A DNA stretch of 64,000 nt from Asticcacaulis taihuensis (GTDB taxonomy: Bacteria; Pseudomonadota; Alphaproteobacteria; Caulobacterales; Caulobacteraceae). Both the position numbers and the translations under genes were made by a program. Below the pieces are notes generated by a model. It had not been told where the DNA came from. It did no database searches and worked only from the letters and a program-made list of their open reading frames with translations. Location: assembly GCF_900100255.1 (NCBI RefSeq), contig NZ_FMTS01000003.1:248001-312000 (forward strand). Direction: 5' to 3'. Shown piece by piece: positions 17,086 through 25,107 of the stretch (the stretch's first letter is position 1; each line of letters opens with the position of its first letter).

Positions 17086-18759
17086 TTACGCCGCGCGCAG
17101 GCGGCCGACAAAGGCCATGACCTCGTGTTGCAGGTCTTCCGAGCGGGTTTCGAGATCGGAGGAAAGCCCCAGCAGGGCCTGCGCCGCTTCGCCGGTCTGG
17201 CTGGCCGCATCGCCGACACCCGCCATATGGCCGGTGACCTCGCGGGTGCCGTCGGCGGCGCGGTTGGTGTTGCTGGCGATTTCCTGCGTGGCATAGCCCT
17301 GCTGCTCGACCGAGGCGGCGATGGCCGTCGTCAGGCCGCCGATCTGCTCGATGGTCTTGACGATGGTATCGATGCTGGACACGGTCTCATTGGTCGCCGA
17401 CTGAATCTCGCCGATCTTGTTGCGGATATCGTCGGTCGCCTTGGCGGTCTGCTGAGCCAGTTGCTTGACCTCGGAGGCGACCACCGCGAAACCCTTGCCG
17501 GCTTCACCGGCGCGGGCGGATTCGATGGTGGCGTTGAGCGCCAGCAGATTGGTCTGGGCGGCGATGGCCTGGATCAGGTTGATGACCTCGCCGATCTGCT
17601 GGGCGGCCGTGCTCAGGGTCTGGATGGCGGCCTCGGTCTTGGCGGCTTCCTCGACGGCGGTACGGGTGACCTGCGAGGTGCGGGTCACCTGCTCGTTGAT
17701 CTCGTTGACGCTGGCCGACAGTTCCTCGGTGGCGGCGGCAACGCTCTGGACATTATTGGCGGCGTCTACCGCGGCGGTATTGACCGACTGGACGCGCGCG
17801 GCGGCATCATCAGCGGCATGGGTCAGGCTCTTGGCCGAGTCGGCGACGGTGCGCGACGAGGCGGCGAAGCGGCGGGCCAGTTCGCCCATGCTGTGCTCGA
17901 ACTCGGTGGCGATGCGGTTGCGTTCATCACGCATATTCTCGGCGATGCGCATTTCCTCTTCCTGCTGGTGCGCCTTCAGGGTTTCGCCTTCCAAAGCTCT
18001 GTCGCGCAAAGTGCGGATCGAGCGCCACAGCGAGGATATCTCGTCGCGGCCTTTCGCGTCCGGCACGGCGGTATCGTAGGCGCCTTCGGAGATACGCATG
18101 ACGCTGTCCGTGACGTGGTGCAGGGGGCGCGAAATCGACCGGACAGCGACCCACAGCGAGGCGGCAACCAGAAGCAGGGTGCCCGTAGCGGCCATCAGCA
18201 GGAACTGCCAGACGCGAGTTTGTTTATACTTGGCCATGTCAGCCTTGGAGGCGGTCACATCGCTCTTGATGTGTTTGACCATGGCGTCGATCGTGGCCTG
18301 GAAAGCCTTGCGGTTTTCGCGGTTGGCATCGTTATTGCCCAGTGCGCTGGCATCGGCCGGCGTGGCTTCGCGGCCCAGTCGCGCCAGTTCGCGGCGCAGG
18401 GTGATGAACTCGTTGGCCTTGGTTTCCACGGCGGCAAATTCCGGCAGTTCACCCGCCTTCATGCCGGCTTTCCAGGATTTCATCAGGCTGTCGATATCGT
18501 CCAGTTGCTTGTCGACGCCATCGGCGAATTTGGAGGCTTCGGCGGTGTCCTTCGACATGTAGACGCCGCGCGAATCCATGACCACGCCGGTGACCAGGCG
18601 GTTGAGGTGCTCGCCATTATAGGCATTGTCCTGCGCCCGGTCGGCGCTTTGCAGCATGTGGTTGTAATCATTGATTGTCATTAGCCCGAGGCCGGTAATG
18701 GCCGCCGCCATAAGGGCGAAACAGGCAACGAGGGCAAGGATGCGCGCCTTGATGGTCAT
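17086..18759 (-). CDS. Methyl-accepting chemotaxis protein with 4-helix-type sensor domain
   Basis: This is a 557-residue chemoreceptor. I chose the ATG at 18759 ([20 protein letters not shown]) because GGAG lies at proper distance; four residues upstream are also open. The architecture is TM1 (about 5-28), a helical periplasmic domain of ~160 residues rich in coils, TM2 ([20 protein letters not shown]), HAMP ([17 protein letters not shown]) and the signalling coiled coil with its conserved tip ([20 protein letters not shown], then [19 protein letters not shown]). There is no C-terminal CheR/CheB-binding pentapeptide (it ends FVGRLRAA). The ligand is unknown. Confidence 0.92.
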   Translation of the reverse strand: MTIKARILALVACFALMAAAITGLGLMTINDYNHMLQSADRAQDNAYNGEHLNRLVTGVVMDSRGVYMSKDTAEASKFADGVDKQLDDIDSLMKSWKAGMKAGELPEFAAVETKANEFITLRRELARLGREATPADASALGNNDANRENRKAFQATIDAMVKHIKSDVTASKADMAKYKQTRVWQFLLMAATGTLLLVAASLWVAVRSISRPLHHVTDSVMRISEGAYDTAVPDAKGRDEISSLWRSIRTLRDRALEGETLKAHQQEEEMRIAENMRDERNRIATEFEHSMGELARRFAASSRTVADSAKSLTHAADDAAARVQSVNTAAVDAANNVQSVAAATEELSASVNEINEQVTRTSQVTRTAVEEAAKTEAAIQTLSTAAQQIGEVINLIQAIAAQTNLLALNATIESARAGEAGKGFAVVASEVKQLAQQTAKATDDIRNKIGEIQSATNETVSSIDTIVKTIEQIGGLTTAIAASVEQQGYATQEIASNTNRAADGTREVTGHMAGVGDAASQTGEAAQALLGLSSDLETRSEDLQHEVMAFVGRLRAA

Positions 18760-19008
18760 GTGGTACTCCAATACTCATCCGTCTGAATGATAAGGGAGTT
18801 TTACCCCGACTCTGGTTAATGGACTCTAACCGTCGCTCTTAAGGATTGTCTCGCGTTTGCGAAAAATGGCTACCCGAAGGTGTGCAAGCCTTTGTGGGTT
18901 TCCCTAAGGTCAATAGCCGCCGATAATTCCCTGCATGAGGCGCATAGTCTCTTGTCAAAAGCGGCAAAGCTTCGCACAAAGGCCGCACTGAATTTAAGGA
19001 GCCTCCAT

Positions 19009-20118
19009 ATGAAGACCCGCGCCGCCGTCGCCTTTGCCGCCAACCAGCCGCTGGAGATCGTCGAGGTCGACCTGGAAGGGCCGCGCTACGGCGAGGTGCT
19101 GGTCGAGATCAAGGCCACCGGCATCTGCCATACCGACGCCTATACGCTCGATGGGCTGGACTCAGAAGGCATCTTCCCGGTCATCCTCGGCCATGAAGGT
19201 GCGGGTGTGGTGCTCGAAGTGGGCGAGGGCGTCACCACCCTCAAGCCCGGCGATCACGTCATCCCGCTCTACACGCCGGAATGCCGCCAGTGCAAATCCT
19301 GCCTGAGCCGCAAGACCAATCTGTGCACTGCCATCCGCGCCACTCAGGGGAAAGGTTTGATGCCGGACGGTACCACACGTTTTTCCTACAATGGCCAGCC
19401 GATCTATCACTATATGGGGTGCTCCACCTTTGCCAACCACACCGTCCTGCCGGAAATCGCCTTGGCCAAGATCCGTGACGACGCCCCGTTTGACAAGGCC
19501 TGCTATATCGGCTGCGGCGTGACCACAGGCGTCGGCGCCGTGGTCAATACGGCCGGCGTGGAGCCCGGTTCCAATGCGGTGGTCTTTGGCCTCGGTGGTA
19601 TCGGCCTCAATGTCATCCAGGGCCTCAAAATGGTCGGTGCCGACAAGATCGTCGGGGTCGATATCAACAATTCCAAGAAAGAGTGGGGCGAGCGCTTCGG
19701 CATGACCCACTTCGTCAACCCAAAGGAAATCGAAGGCGATATCGTCGCGCACCTGGTGGCGCTCACCGATGGCGGCGCGGATTACACCTTCGACTGCACT
19801 GGCAATACCACGGTCATGCGCCAGGCGCTGGAAGCCTGCCATCGTGGCTGGGGCGAGAGCATCATCATCGGCGTGGCCGAGGCCGGCAAGGAAATTTCCA
19901 CTCGCCCGTTCCAACTGGTCACCGGCCGCGTCTGGAAGGGCTCTGCCTTTGGTGGCGCGCGCGGCCGCACCGATGTACCGAAGATCGTTGACTGGTACAT
20001 GGACGGCAAGATTGAGATCGACCCGATGATCACCCACACCCTGCCGCTGGAACGCATCAACGAAGCCTTCGACCTGATGCACGCCGGCGAAAGTATCCGC
20101 AGCGTAGTGGTGTTCTAA
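19009..20118 (+). CDS. frmA: S-(hydroxymethyl)glutathione dehydrogenase / class III alcohol dehydrogenase
   Basis: This 369-residue cytoplasmic zinc enzyme oxidises S-hydroxymethylglutathione (formaldehyde plus glutathione) to S-formylglutathione with NAD+, and can also reduce S-nitrosoglutathione. The start at 19009 ([20 protein letters not shown]) follows AAGGAG; the open frame upstream is not needed. The catalytic zinc Cys is in [15 protein letters not shown], the His in [10 protein letters not shown], the structural zinc cysteines in [17 protein letters not shown] and the Rossmann NAD site in [34 protein letters not shown] is class III specific. The next gene is fghA, the following pathway step, but a palindromic repeat lies between them. 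Confidence 0.97.
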   Translation: MKTRAAVAFAANQPLEIVEVDLEGPRYGEVLVEIKATGICHTDAYTLDGLDSEGIFPVILGHEGAGVVLEVGEGVTTLKPGDHVIPLYTPECRQCKSCLSRKTNLCTAIRATQGKGLMPDGTTRFSYNGQPIYHYMGCSTFANHTVLPEIALAKIRDDAPFDKACYIGCGVTTGVGAVVNTAGVEPGSNAVVFGLGGIGLNVIQGLKMVGADKIVGVDINNSKKEWGERFGMTHFVNPKEIEGDIVAHLVALTDGGADYTFDCTGNTTVMRQALEACHRGWGESIIIGVAEAGKEISTRPFQLVTGRVWKGSAFGGARGRTDVPKIVDWYMDGKIEIDPMITHTLPLERINEAFDLMHAGESIRSVVVF

Positions 20119-20126
20119 AGATTTAA

Positions 20127-20262
20127 TCCTCCCCTCTTGGAGGGGAGGTGTCACGGCTTGTCCGTGACGGAGGGGTAATAACGCGTGTTTAAGTTTGTGG
20201 CTTTTACCCCTTCGCCTCGACGCACTTCGTTTGCTCGGCACCTCCCCTCCAAGAGGGGAGGA
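20127..20262. repeat. CCTCCCCTC/GAGGGGAGG palindromic repeat, full copy
   Basis: The 24-base arm at 20127-20150 (TCCTCCCCTCTTGGAGGGGA-GGTG) recurs as an exact reverse complement at 20239-20262. Each arm is itself a stem-loop (CCTCCCCTC-TTGG-AGGGGAGG-like). Between them, GAGGGGTAA faces TTACCCCTT. Other members are at 8006-8080 and 40247-40394. The element sits between frmA and fghA and may terminate or attenuate frmA transcription. Confidence 0.85.
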
Positions 20263-20413
20263 TACAAACAACTGAAGTATGCTTCATCCCCCTCCGTATT
20301 TTATTGAAATTTAGCTTTCCGTTCGCGTAAACCCAACTGACAGCCTCGCCTGTCCGCACCACGATGATGGTTCCGCATCTGAGGCTGCTTCATCATGAAC
20401 AGGGACCAAGGGA

Positions 20414-21268
20414 ATGTTTTCAGTGGAATTTATCTCCCAGCACCGCGTCTATGACGGCATCCTCTATTTCATCCGTCATGACAGCGCCGCCACACAGTCG
20501 AGCATGAGCGCCAGCATCTTCGTGCCCGATGTGGCCGAGGTCCGCACCGACGCGCCATTCCCCACGCTTTACTGGCTCTCCGGCCTTACCTGCACGGCGA
20601 ACAATTTCACCGAAAAGGCCGGCGCCTATCGCAAGGCCTCGGAACTGGGCCTGATCATCGTGGCACCCGATACCAGCCCGCGCGGCGGCACGATCGCCGA
20701 TGACGAAGCCCACGACCTTGGGCAGGGGGCCGGCTTCTATATCGATGCCACGCAAGTGCCGTGGAAGCCCAACTTCCAGATGGAAACCTATATCACGCAA
20801 GACCTGATCGCCGGTATCGAGGCCAATTTCCCGGCCGATCCGAAGCGCCGCGGCATATCTGGTCATTCGATGGGGGGACATGGTGCGCTCACCCTGGCCA
20901 TGAACCATCCGCATCTCTACAAGTCGGTCTCGGCCTTCGCGCCGATTGCGTCACCCAGCCGCGCGCCTTGGGGGCAAAAAGCCTTCGCTGCCTATCTCGG
21001 CAATGATCACGCCGCCTGGGAACGCCACGACGCCGCCATCCTGATGGCGAAGGGTATGGCCACGCCGTTCGATGATATCCTCGTCGATCAGGGCCTGAGC
21101 GATCCGTTTCTGGAAAAGCAACTGATGCCGGACCTCCTGGAACAGGCCGCCGCCACCGCCGGCCAGAAACTGACGATGCGCTACCATGAAGGCTACGACC
21201 ACAGCTATTATTTCATCCAGAGCTTTATCGACGACCATATCGCCTTCCACGGCGAACGGTTGCGGTAA
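20414..21268 (+). CDS. fghA: S-formylglutathione hydrolase
   Basis: This 284-residue cytoplasmic esterase-D-type alpha/beta hydrolase splits S-formylglutathione into formate and glutathione, the step after FrmA. Signatures are LYWLSGLTCTANNF, FTEKAGAYRKASELGLIIVA, PDTSPRG, the nucleophile elbow GHSMGGHGALTLAM and the catalytic His in YHEGYDHSYYFI. The length fits the family (about 280). The start ATG follows AGGGA at nine bases. It is separated from frmA by about 295 bases of repeat DNA, so it may have its own promoter. Confidence 0.96.
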   Translation: MFSVEFISQHRVYDGILYFIRHDSAATQSSMSASIFVPDVAEVRTDAPFPTLYWLSGLTCTANNFTEKAGAYRKASELGLIIVAPDTSPRGGTIADDEAHDLGQGAGFYIDATQVPWKPNFQMETYITQDLIAGIEANFPADPKRRGISGHSMGGHGALTLAMNHPHLYKSVSAFAPIASPSRAPWGQKAFAAYLGNDHAAWERHDAAILMAKGMATPFDDILVDQGLSDPFLEKQLMPDLLEQAAATAGQKLTMRYHEGYDHSYYFIQSFIDDHIAFHGERLR

Positions 21269-21286
21269 GGATAGACTTAATTTGCT

Positions 21287-21357
21287 TTTACCTCCCCAAC
21301 TTGTTGGGGAGGGGGACCGCGCCGCACTTGCGGCGGGGTGGTGGGGTTTCTTGCTTA
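21287..21357. repeat. Palindromic repeat of the CCTCCC...GTGGGGTTTCTTGCTT type
   Basis: CCTCCCCAAC-TTGTTGGGGAGG forms a hairpin, followed by GGGGACCGCGCCGC...GGCGGGGTGGTGGGG and the tail GTGGGGTTTCTTGCTT. The same order of parts, with the same tail, occurs at 56107-56187, so these are two copies of one dispersed element. Confidence 0.75.
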
Positions 21358-21399
21358 GAATATTTATGCAATTGATATTGTGTCATCGTAATTCCATTA

Positions 21400-21416
21400 T
21401 TGTCAATATTTGACAA
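21400..21416. promoter_or_regulatory. Candidate ParD autoregulatory operator
   Basis: TTGTCAA-TAT-TTGACAA is a perfect 7-bp inverted repeat about 45 bases before the antitoxin start. Ribbon-helix-helix antitoxins such as ParD normally bind short dyads at their own promoter. Confidence 0.6.
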
Positions 21417-21462
21417 CAATGGCGTTCGGACTTACCTTTGCGTCATTCTCCAGGATTTCGCT

Positions 21463-21729
21463 ATGACGCTGAACGTAAACCTCACGCCCAAACTCGAAGA
21501 CATGGTGCGCCAGAAGGTCGCCGGTGGCCTATATAACAACGTCTCTGAGGTCATTCGTGATGCCCTTCGTCTGATGGAGGCACGGGATCGCCTGCAATTC
21601 GCCCAGATCGAAGCCTTGCGTCAGGACATAGCTGTGGGGCTGGAAAGCGGCCCGCCCGAAGAACTGGATGTCGAGGATATCAAACGCCGGGGCCGTGAAC
21701 GCCTCCGCAAGGCCGAGAGGCGTGGGTAA
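21463..21729 (+). CDS. parD: ParD-family antitoxin (ribbon-helix-helix)
   Basis: This 88-residue type II antitoxin starts at the ATG at 21463 (MTLNVNLTPKLEDMVRQKVA). Its N-terminal ribbon-helix-helix DNA-binding domain continues with GGLYNNVSEVIRDALRLMEA, the helix-turn seen in ParD/CopG proteins. The acidic-to-basic C-terminal tail (GPPEELDVEDIKRRGRERLR) is the part that usually wraps the toxin. Its stop lies within the toxin start (GTGGGTAA), so translation is coupled. A dyad upstream fits autorepression. Confidence 0.9.
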   Translation: MTLNVNLTPKLEDMVRQKVAGGLYNNVSEVIRDALRLMEARDRLQFAQIEALRQDIAVGLESGPPEELDVEDIKRRGRERLRKAERRG

Positions 21730-22021
21730 GATTTTCCGGTCTCCGCAGGCGATAAAGGACCTCGATGATATCTGGTTCTATATCGCTCAGGATAATGTGG
21801 CCGCCGCAGACCGCTGGATCGACCACTTGCTTGAGAAGGCCCTGATGCTGGCAGAGCAACCTCTTATGGGGCGCCTGCGACCAGAATTGGCACCTCAGAT
21901 CAGAAGCCTGCCGGTAAAGGCATATATGCTCTATTACCGACCGATTGAGGGCGGCATTGAACTGGTCCGCGTTTTGAATAGCGCGCGAGACATCGATTCA
22001 ATTAGGCTCACTGATATTTAG
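21722..22021 (+). CDS. parE: ParE/RelE-superfamily toxin
   Basis: This 99-residue toxin starts at the GTG at 21722 (VGKIFRSPQAIKDLDDIWFY), with GAGAGG upstream and an 8-base overlap with parD. It shows the RelE/ParE fold pattern: an early helical hairpin (DLDDIWFYIAQDNVAAADRW), LAEQPLMGRLRPEL, then IRSLPVKAYMLYYRPIEGGI and LVRVLNSARDIDSI. ParE members poison DNA gyrase, RelE members cut mRNA; the LYYRP..GGIEL.RVL.. pattern and ParD partner favour ParE. A longer frame starting at 21668 is unlikely. Confidence 0.9.
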   Translation: MGKIFRSPQAIKDLDDIWFYIAQDNVAAADRWIDHLLEKALMLAEQPLMGRLRPELAPQIRSLPVKAYMLYYRPIEGGIELVRVLNSARDIDSIRLTDI

Positions 22022-22070
22022 AACGCTTTCCGAAACGTTTGTACCAAGTTGCGAAGACGGATTTGCGGGG

Positions 22071-22190
22071 GAATTACGGCGATGACGCTGATGGCTGTTG
22101 AAATGTTATAGTATTAATTTCAATGCAGTTTATTTTGACCTTGATGTAGCGCGAATAGTTCCTAATTTGATATATATTGTGCCGTAATTC
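22071..22190. repeat. 10-bp inverted repeat bounding an AT-rich stretch
   Basis: GAATTACGGC (22071-22080) and GCCGTAATTC (22181-22190) are exact complements around ~100 AT-rich bases upstream of the unknown gene at 22230. The core GAATTAC recurs three times just after that gene (22816, 22823, 22834). Confidence 0.55.
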
Positions 22191-22229
22191 ATCGGACGCC
22201 ATATGATAATGGGGGAGGTTCATTACCCA

Positions 22230-22817
22230 ATGAAAAATATCGTTTTAACAGTCTTTTTTGTTGTGGCGGCAACATTGCTATTTGCTTGGTCGAAATCAAC
22301 AGAGCACCTGCCTTTTGGTGTTTACGATTTTGGTGGTCCCCTGATGGTAATTGACTATGCTCATCAGAGCATTACTTCTACATCAGATGGTGAGCCATCA
22401 GTAGAAAAATTACTTTCATTTTCGGCTGAAAACCCTGGGCAACCAGCTTTCATCGTTCAAGAGAATTTTAAACGCTGCGAGTTTGCCGTCACGAACATGC
22501 CCGCTTATAGGTTTATCATACCCAAGGGACACGAGTACCGCGAAAACGGAGTACTATACCGCCGTTTGCAAGCTAAAGAACCTTTCAAAAAAATGGCGAG
22601 ATACAACGATTTAAACTTTGAAATCGAAGCATCTAAGGGCAATAAAGTCTTAAGCAAGTTTACCTTTGACGAAAGGATAGGTATTCGCGAGTTCGTAATA
22701 TTTGATTCCGCCGGAAATCAGAGCATCCACGCTTACCTGACAGGGGGTGAAGGCATGTTATCGAATTGTACAATTCTAAACAGATATTTTCCCACTATTG
22801 AATTATGGTGGCATTGA
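22230..22817 (+). CDS. Unknown AT-rich gene, membrane-anchored or exported protein
   Basis: This protein has about 195 residues and I do not recognise it. The start at 22230 (MKNIVLTVFFVVAATLLFAW) follows GGGGGAGG at 11 bases and opens with one hydrophobic segment, so the product is an exported or anchored protein. The body is mixed polar with two well-separated cysteines (KRCEFAV and SNCTIL) that could form a disulfide. The base composition is clearly more AT-rich than the neighbours and codon choice differs, suggesting recent acquisition. It lies directly after the ParDE pair and is bracketed by GAATTAC-containing repeats. Confidence 0.7.
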   Translation: MKNIVLTVFFVVAATLLFAWSKSTEHLPFGVYDFGGPLMVIDYAHQSITSTSDGEPSVEKLLSFSAENPGQPAFIVQENFKRCEFAVTNMPAYRFIIPKGHEYRENGVLYRRLQAKEPFKKMARYNDLNFEIEASKGNKVLSKFTFDERIGIREFVIFDSAGNQSIHAYLTGGEGMLSNCTILNRYFPTIELWWH

Positions 22818-22925
22818 ATTACGAATTACTGTCGAATTACAGTGACATGACGTCATTGCGTAATGTGCCGTAGCCCGATCGCCCAAATCTATCCCCCTGC
22901 CAAATTCCCGGTGCATCCTATTCGT

Positions 22926-23492
22926 ATGTCTCAGGATAACCGTACAGCACAGGAACACCTTTCCCCCGAAGAGCGGCGCAAGCTCCTGCGCGCCTTTGCC
23001 GACCGGATGCTGCTGAAGGTCACGGCCATGGACGATCCCGAAGACCTGCCGGGCGTCGAGAAGGCCGTGCGAACCGCGGCCATGATCGAGCGCATCTACA
23101 GCCGCTGTGACCGTGCCGAACGCCAGACAACGGAGCCGCGCAAGGTTGACGCCGAGCGCGCCACCCATGAGGTGGCCGCGATCAAGGCGCAGGTGTCCCT
23201 GGCCAGCACGCTGAAATGGAGCGAGGAACGCCGCCGCGATCTGGGGCAATGGTGGGAGGCCGCCGCGAATGCCACAAAGGCTGCGGCTAAGGCGCCGGTC
23301 GTTCCGCAAACCACCGCCACGCCGGAGAAGTCGGCGGAAATACCGCTGAATAGCCCGCCGTCCTGGCAGAAGGTCACCTACACAGACATGACCGAAGCTT
23401 TCGAGGCGGCCGGCGCCGAACTGGCTTTGCAAAAGCGCGCAGCGGCGAAATCAGCGCAGGTTCCGCGCCCGCCGTTTCGCGGCCCACCTTAG
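22926..23492 (+). CDS. Conserved hypothetical protein, helical, Pro-rich tail
   Basis: This protein has about 188 residues. I place the start at the ATG at 22926 (MSQDNRTAQEHLSPEERRKL); the frame is open earlier but without a site. The N-terminal half is a helical region with LLRAFADRMLLKVTAMDDPE, DLPGVEKAVRTAAMIERIYS and RCDRAERQ, a pattern I associate with uncharacterised Caulobacterales proteins next to replication or cell-cycle genes (recollection, not proof). The C-terminal half is Ala/Lys/Pro-rich and probably disordered. No catalytic motif, signal peptide or membrane segment is visible. GC-rich codon use matches the host, unlike the gene before it. Confidence 0.75.
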   Translation: MSQDNRTAQEHLSPEERRKLLRAFADRMLLKVTAMDDPEDLPGVEKAVRTAAMIERIYSRCDRAERQTTEPRKVDAERATHEVAAIKAQVSLASTLKWSEERRRDLGQWWEAAANATKAAAKAPVVPQTTATPEKSAEIPLNSPPSWQKVTYTDMTEAFEAAGAELALQKRAAAKSAQVPRPPFRGPP

Positions 23493-23534
23493 GACGGACC
23501 GACATTTGGCGCTCTGGGTCAACTTTAAGAAGTG

Positions 23535-23714
23535 ATCCGCAGATTACGCAGATTTTTTAGCGCTTTATTGGTGCCGTTCAATGTCGTCCGATCGAGTGTT
23601 TTCGGCGCGAAGCGCCAGTCTTTTGCGGCCATGCCTATACTCAAAAGCAAACCGTTTCACGCTGAAAAATCTGCGTAATCTGCGTAATCTGCGTAATCTG
23701 CGTAATCTGCGGAT
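23535..23714. repeat. ATCTGCGTAATCTG-family inverted element with a 9-bp tandem array
   Basis: ATCCGCAGATTACGCAGAT (23535-23553) faces its complement at the end of the element. The right side contains four exact tandem copies of CTGCGTAAT (23671-23706) followed by CTGCGGAT (23707-23714). The 337-base gap 23493-23829 holds this element and no convincing gene; a small open frame through the array is a by-product of the repeat. The unit also occurs at 16889-16971. Confidence 0.85.
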
Positions 23715-23829
23715 AAAACTTCCCTGCCTGCCTTCACGCAGATGTCAAAGGGTATCCATTGCTTATAATGGCCAACCCCGTTAGCCTGAATCCGTGACCG
23801 CATAAGGTCTCGTTCGGATTCCCTTTCCA

Positions 23830-25107
23830 ATGTTGCTCTTTGCTGGTGCTGTTGTCCTGCTCCTCGTGGTGCTGAACGGCATCTTTTCCATGTCCGAACT
23901 GGCCGTGGTTTCTTCCAAACGTCCCAAATTGCAAAGCCGTGCCGAGCGCGGCGACAGAGGCGCCGCCGAAGCGCTCAAACTGGCTAACGACCCCAATCGC
24001 TTCCTTTCCGCCGTCCAGGTCGGCATTACCCTGATCGGCATTCTGGCCGGCGCCTATGGCCAGGCCACCGTGGCCGGTGAACTTGACAAGCTGATCAATC
24101 CCATTCCTTTCCTGACACCTTATTCCGAAGCCATCTCCACCGGCATTGTCGTGGTCGTCCTGACCTATCTGTCGCTGATCGTCGGCGAACTGGTACCCAA
24201 GCGCCTGGCCATGCTGTTTCCGGAACGCATCGCCGGCGTGGTGGCGCGGCCGCTGAACCTGATGTCGGTCATATTGGGGCCGTTCGTCAGCCTTTTGACC
24301 GGCTCGACCTCTCTGGTGCTCAAGCTGATGGGCATTCGTGATGAAAAAGGCGAGGCCATCACCCAGGAAGAGGTCGAAACCACTCTGGCCGAAGGCATGG
24401 GCGCCGGCCTGATCGAGCCCGGTGAAAAGCAGATGATGACCGAAGTCATGCGCCTCGGCGACCGCACCGTCCGCGTGGCCATGACGCCGCGCACGGAGGT
24501 CTATCGCGTGTCGATCGATGAGGCCGATGTCATCAGCCAGATCCGCGATTGCCCTTATTCGCGCTTTGTCGTGGTGCGCGGCCAGGACATGGAAGAGCCG
24601 GTCGGCGTGGCACACAAGCGCGATATCGCCGACGCCCTGCTGGCCGATAAGCCGCTTGACCTCGGCGCCATGGTGCAGGAACCGATCTATATTCCCGTCA
24701 CCACCTCATTGCTGGTGGCGCTGGAACGCTTCAAGGAATCGCGCCTGCACATGGCCTTCGTGATCAACGAGTATGGCGGGTTCGAGGGCGTGTTGACGCC
24801 CACCGACCTGTTGGAAATGATCGCCGGCGACCTTAACGAGACCCATGACGACGGCCGCCTGATGATCGTGCGCCGCGAGGATGGCTCCTTCCTGGTCGAT
24901 GGCCGCGCCGATCTGGTCGAACTGGGTGACGCCATCGGTGAGGATTTCGAGACCGGTGCCGGCTACCATACCGTCGCCGGCTTGATCCTGCATAAGCTCG
25001 GTCGCTTCCCGAAGGAGGGCGAGATCGTCACACTGGGCCGCTTCAAGGTCGAGATTGTCGATATGGACGAACGCCGCATCGACAAGCTCCTGTTCCACAA
25101 TCCTTGA
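23830..25107 (+). CDS. HlyC/CorC-family (CNNM-type) membrane transporter with CBS domains
   Basis: This is a 425-residue inner-membrane protein. Domains in order are DUF21/CNNM (about 1-190: MLLFAGAVVLLLVVLNGIFS, MSELAVVSSKRPKLQ, AVQVGITLIGILAGAYGQ), a CBS pair (about 205-325: VAMTPRTEVYRVSIDEADVI, then SRLHMAFVINEYGGFEGVLT) and a C-terminal CorC_HlyC domain (about 340-420: EDGSFLVDGRADLVELGDAI). The family is linked to Mg2+/Co2+ efflux or Na+/Mg2+ exchange. The start ATG has only a weak ribosome site. Its stop abuts the stop of the convergent chemoreceptor gene with no gap. Confidence 0.92.
   Translation: MLLFAGAVVLLLVVLNGIFSMSELAVVSSKRPKLQSRAERGDRGAAEALKLANDPNRFLSAVQVGITLIGILAGAYGQATVAGELDKLINPIPFLTPYSEAISTGIVVVVLTYLSLIVGELVPKRLAMLFPERIAGVVARPLNLMSVILGPFVSLLTGSTSLVLKLMGIRDEKGEAITQEEVETTLAEGMGAGLIEPGEKQMMTEVMRLGDRTVRVAMTPRTEVYRVSIDEADVISQIRDCPYSRFVVVRGQDMEEPVGVAHKRDIADALLADKPLDLGAMVQEPIYIPVTTSLLVALERFKESRLHMAFVINEYGGFEGVLTPTDLLEMIAGDLNETHDDGRLMIVRREDGSFLVDGRADLVELGDAIGEDFETGAGYHTVAGLILHKLGRFPKEGEIVTLGRFKVEIVDMDERRIDKLLFHNP

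Noticed and set aside
17005-18684. 559-residue Gly/Asp-rich open frame on the plus strand
   Set aside because: It is antisense to the chemoreceptor; the composition (glycine- and aspartate-rich repeats) is the mirror of the coiled-coil codons.
23671-23714. CRISPR-like short tandem repeats
   Set aside because: The units are 9 bases with no spacers between them, so this is a slippage-type array and not a CRISPR.
23581-23784. 67-residue frame with repeated Asn-Leu-Arg
   Set aside because: The repeats come directly from the CTGCGTAAT tandem array; there is no ribosome site, and the reading frame has no domain.
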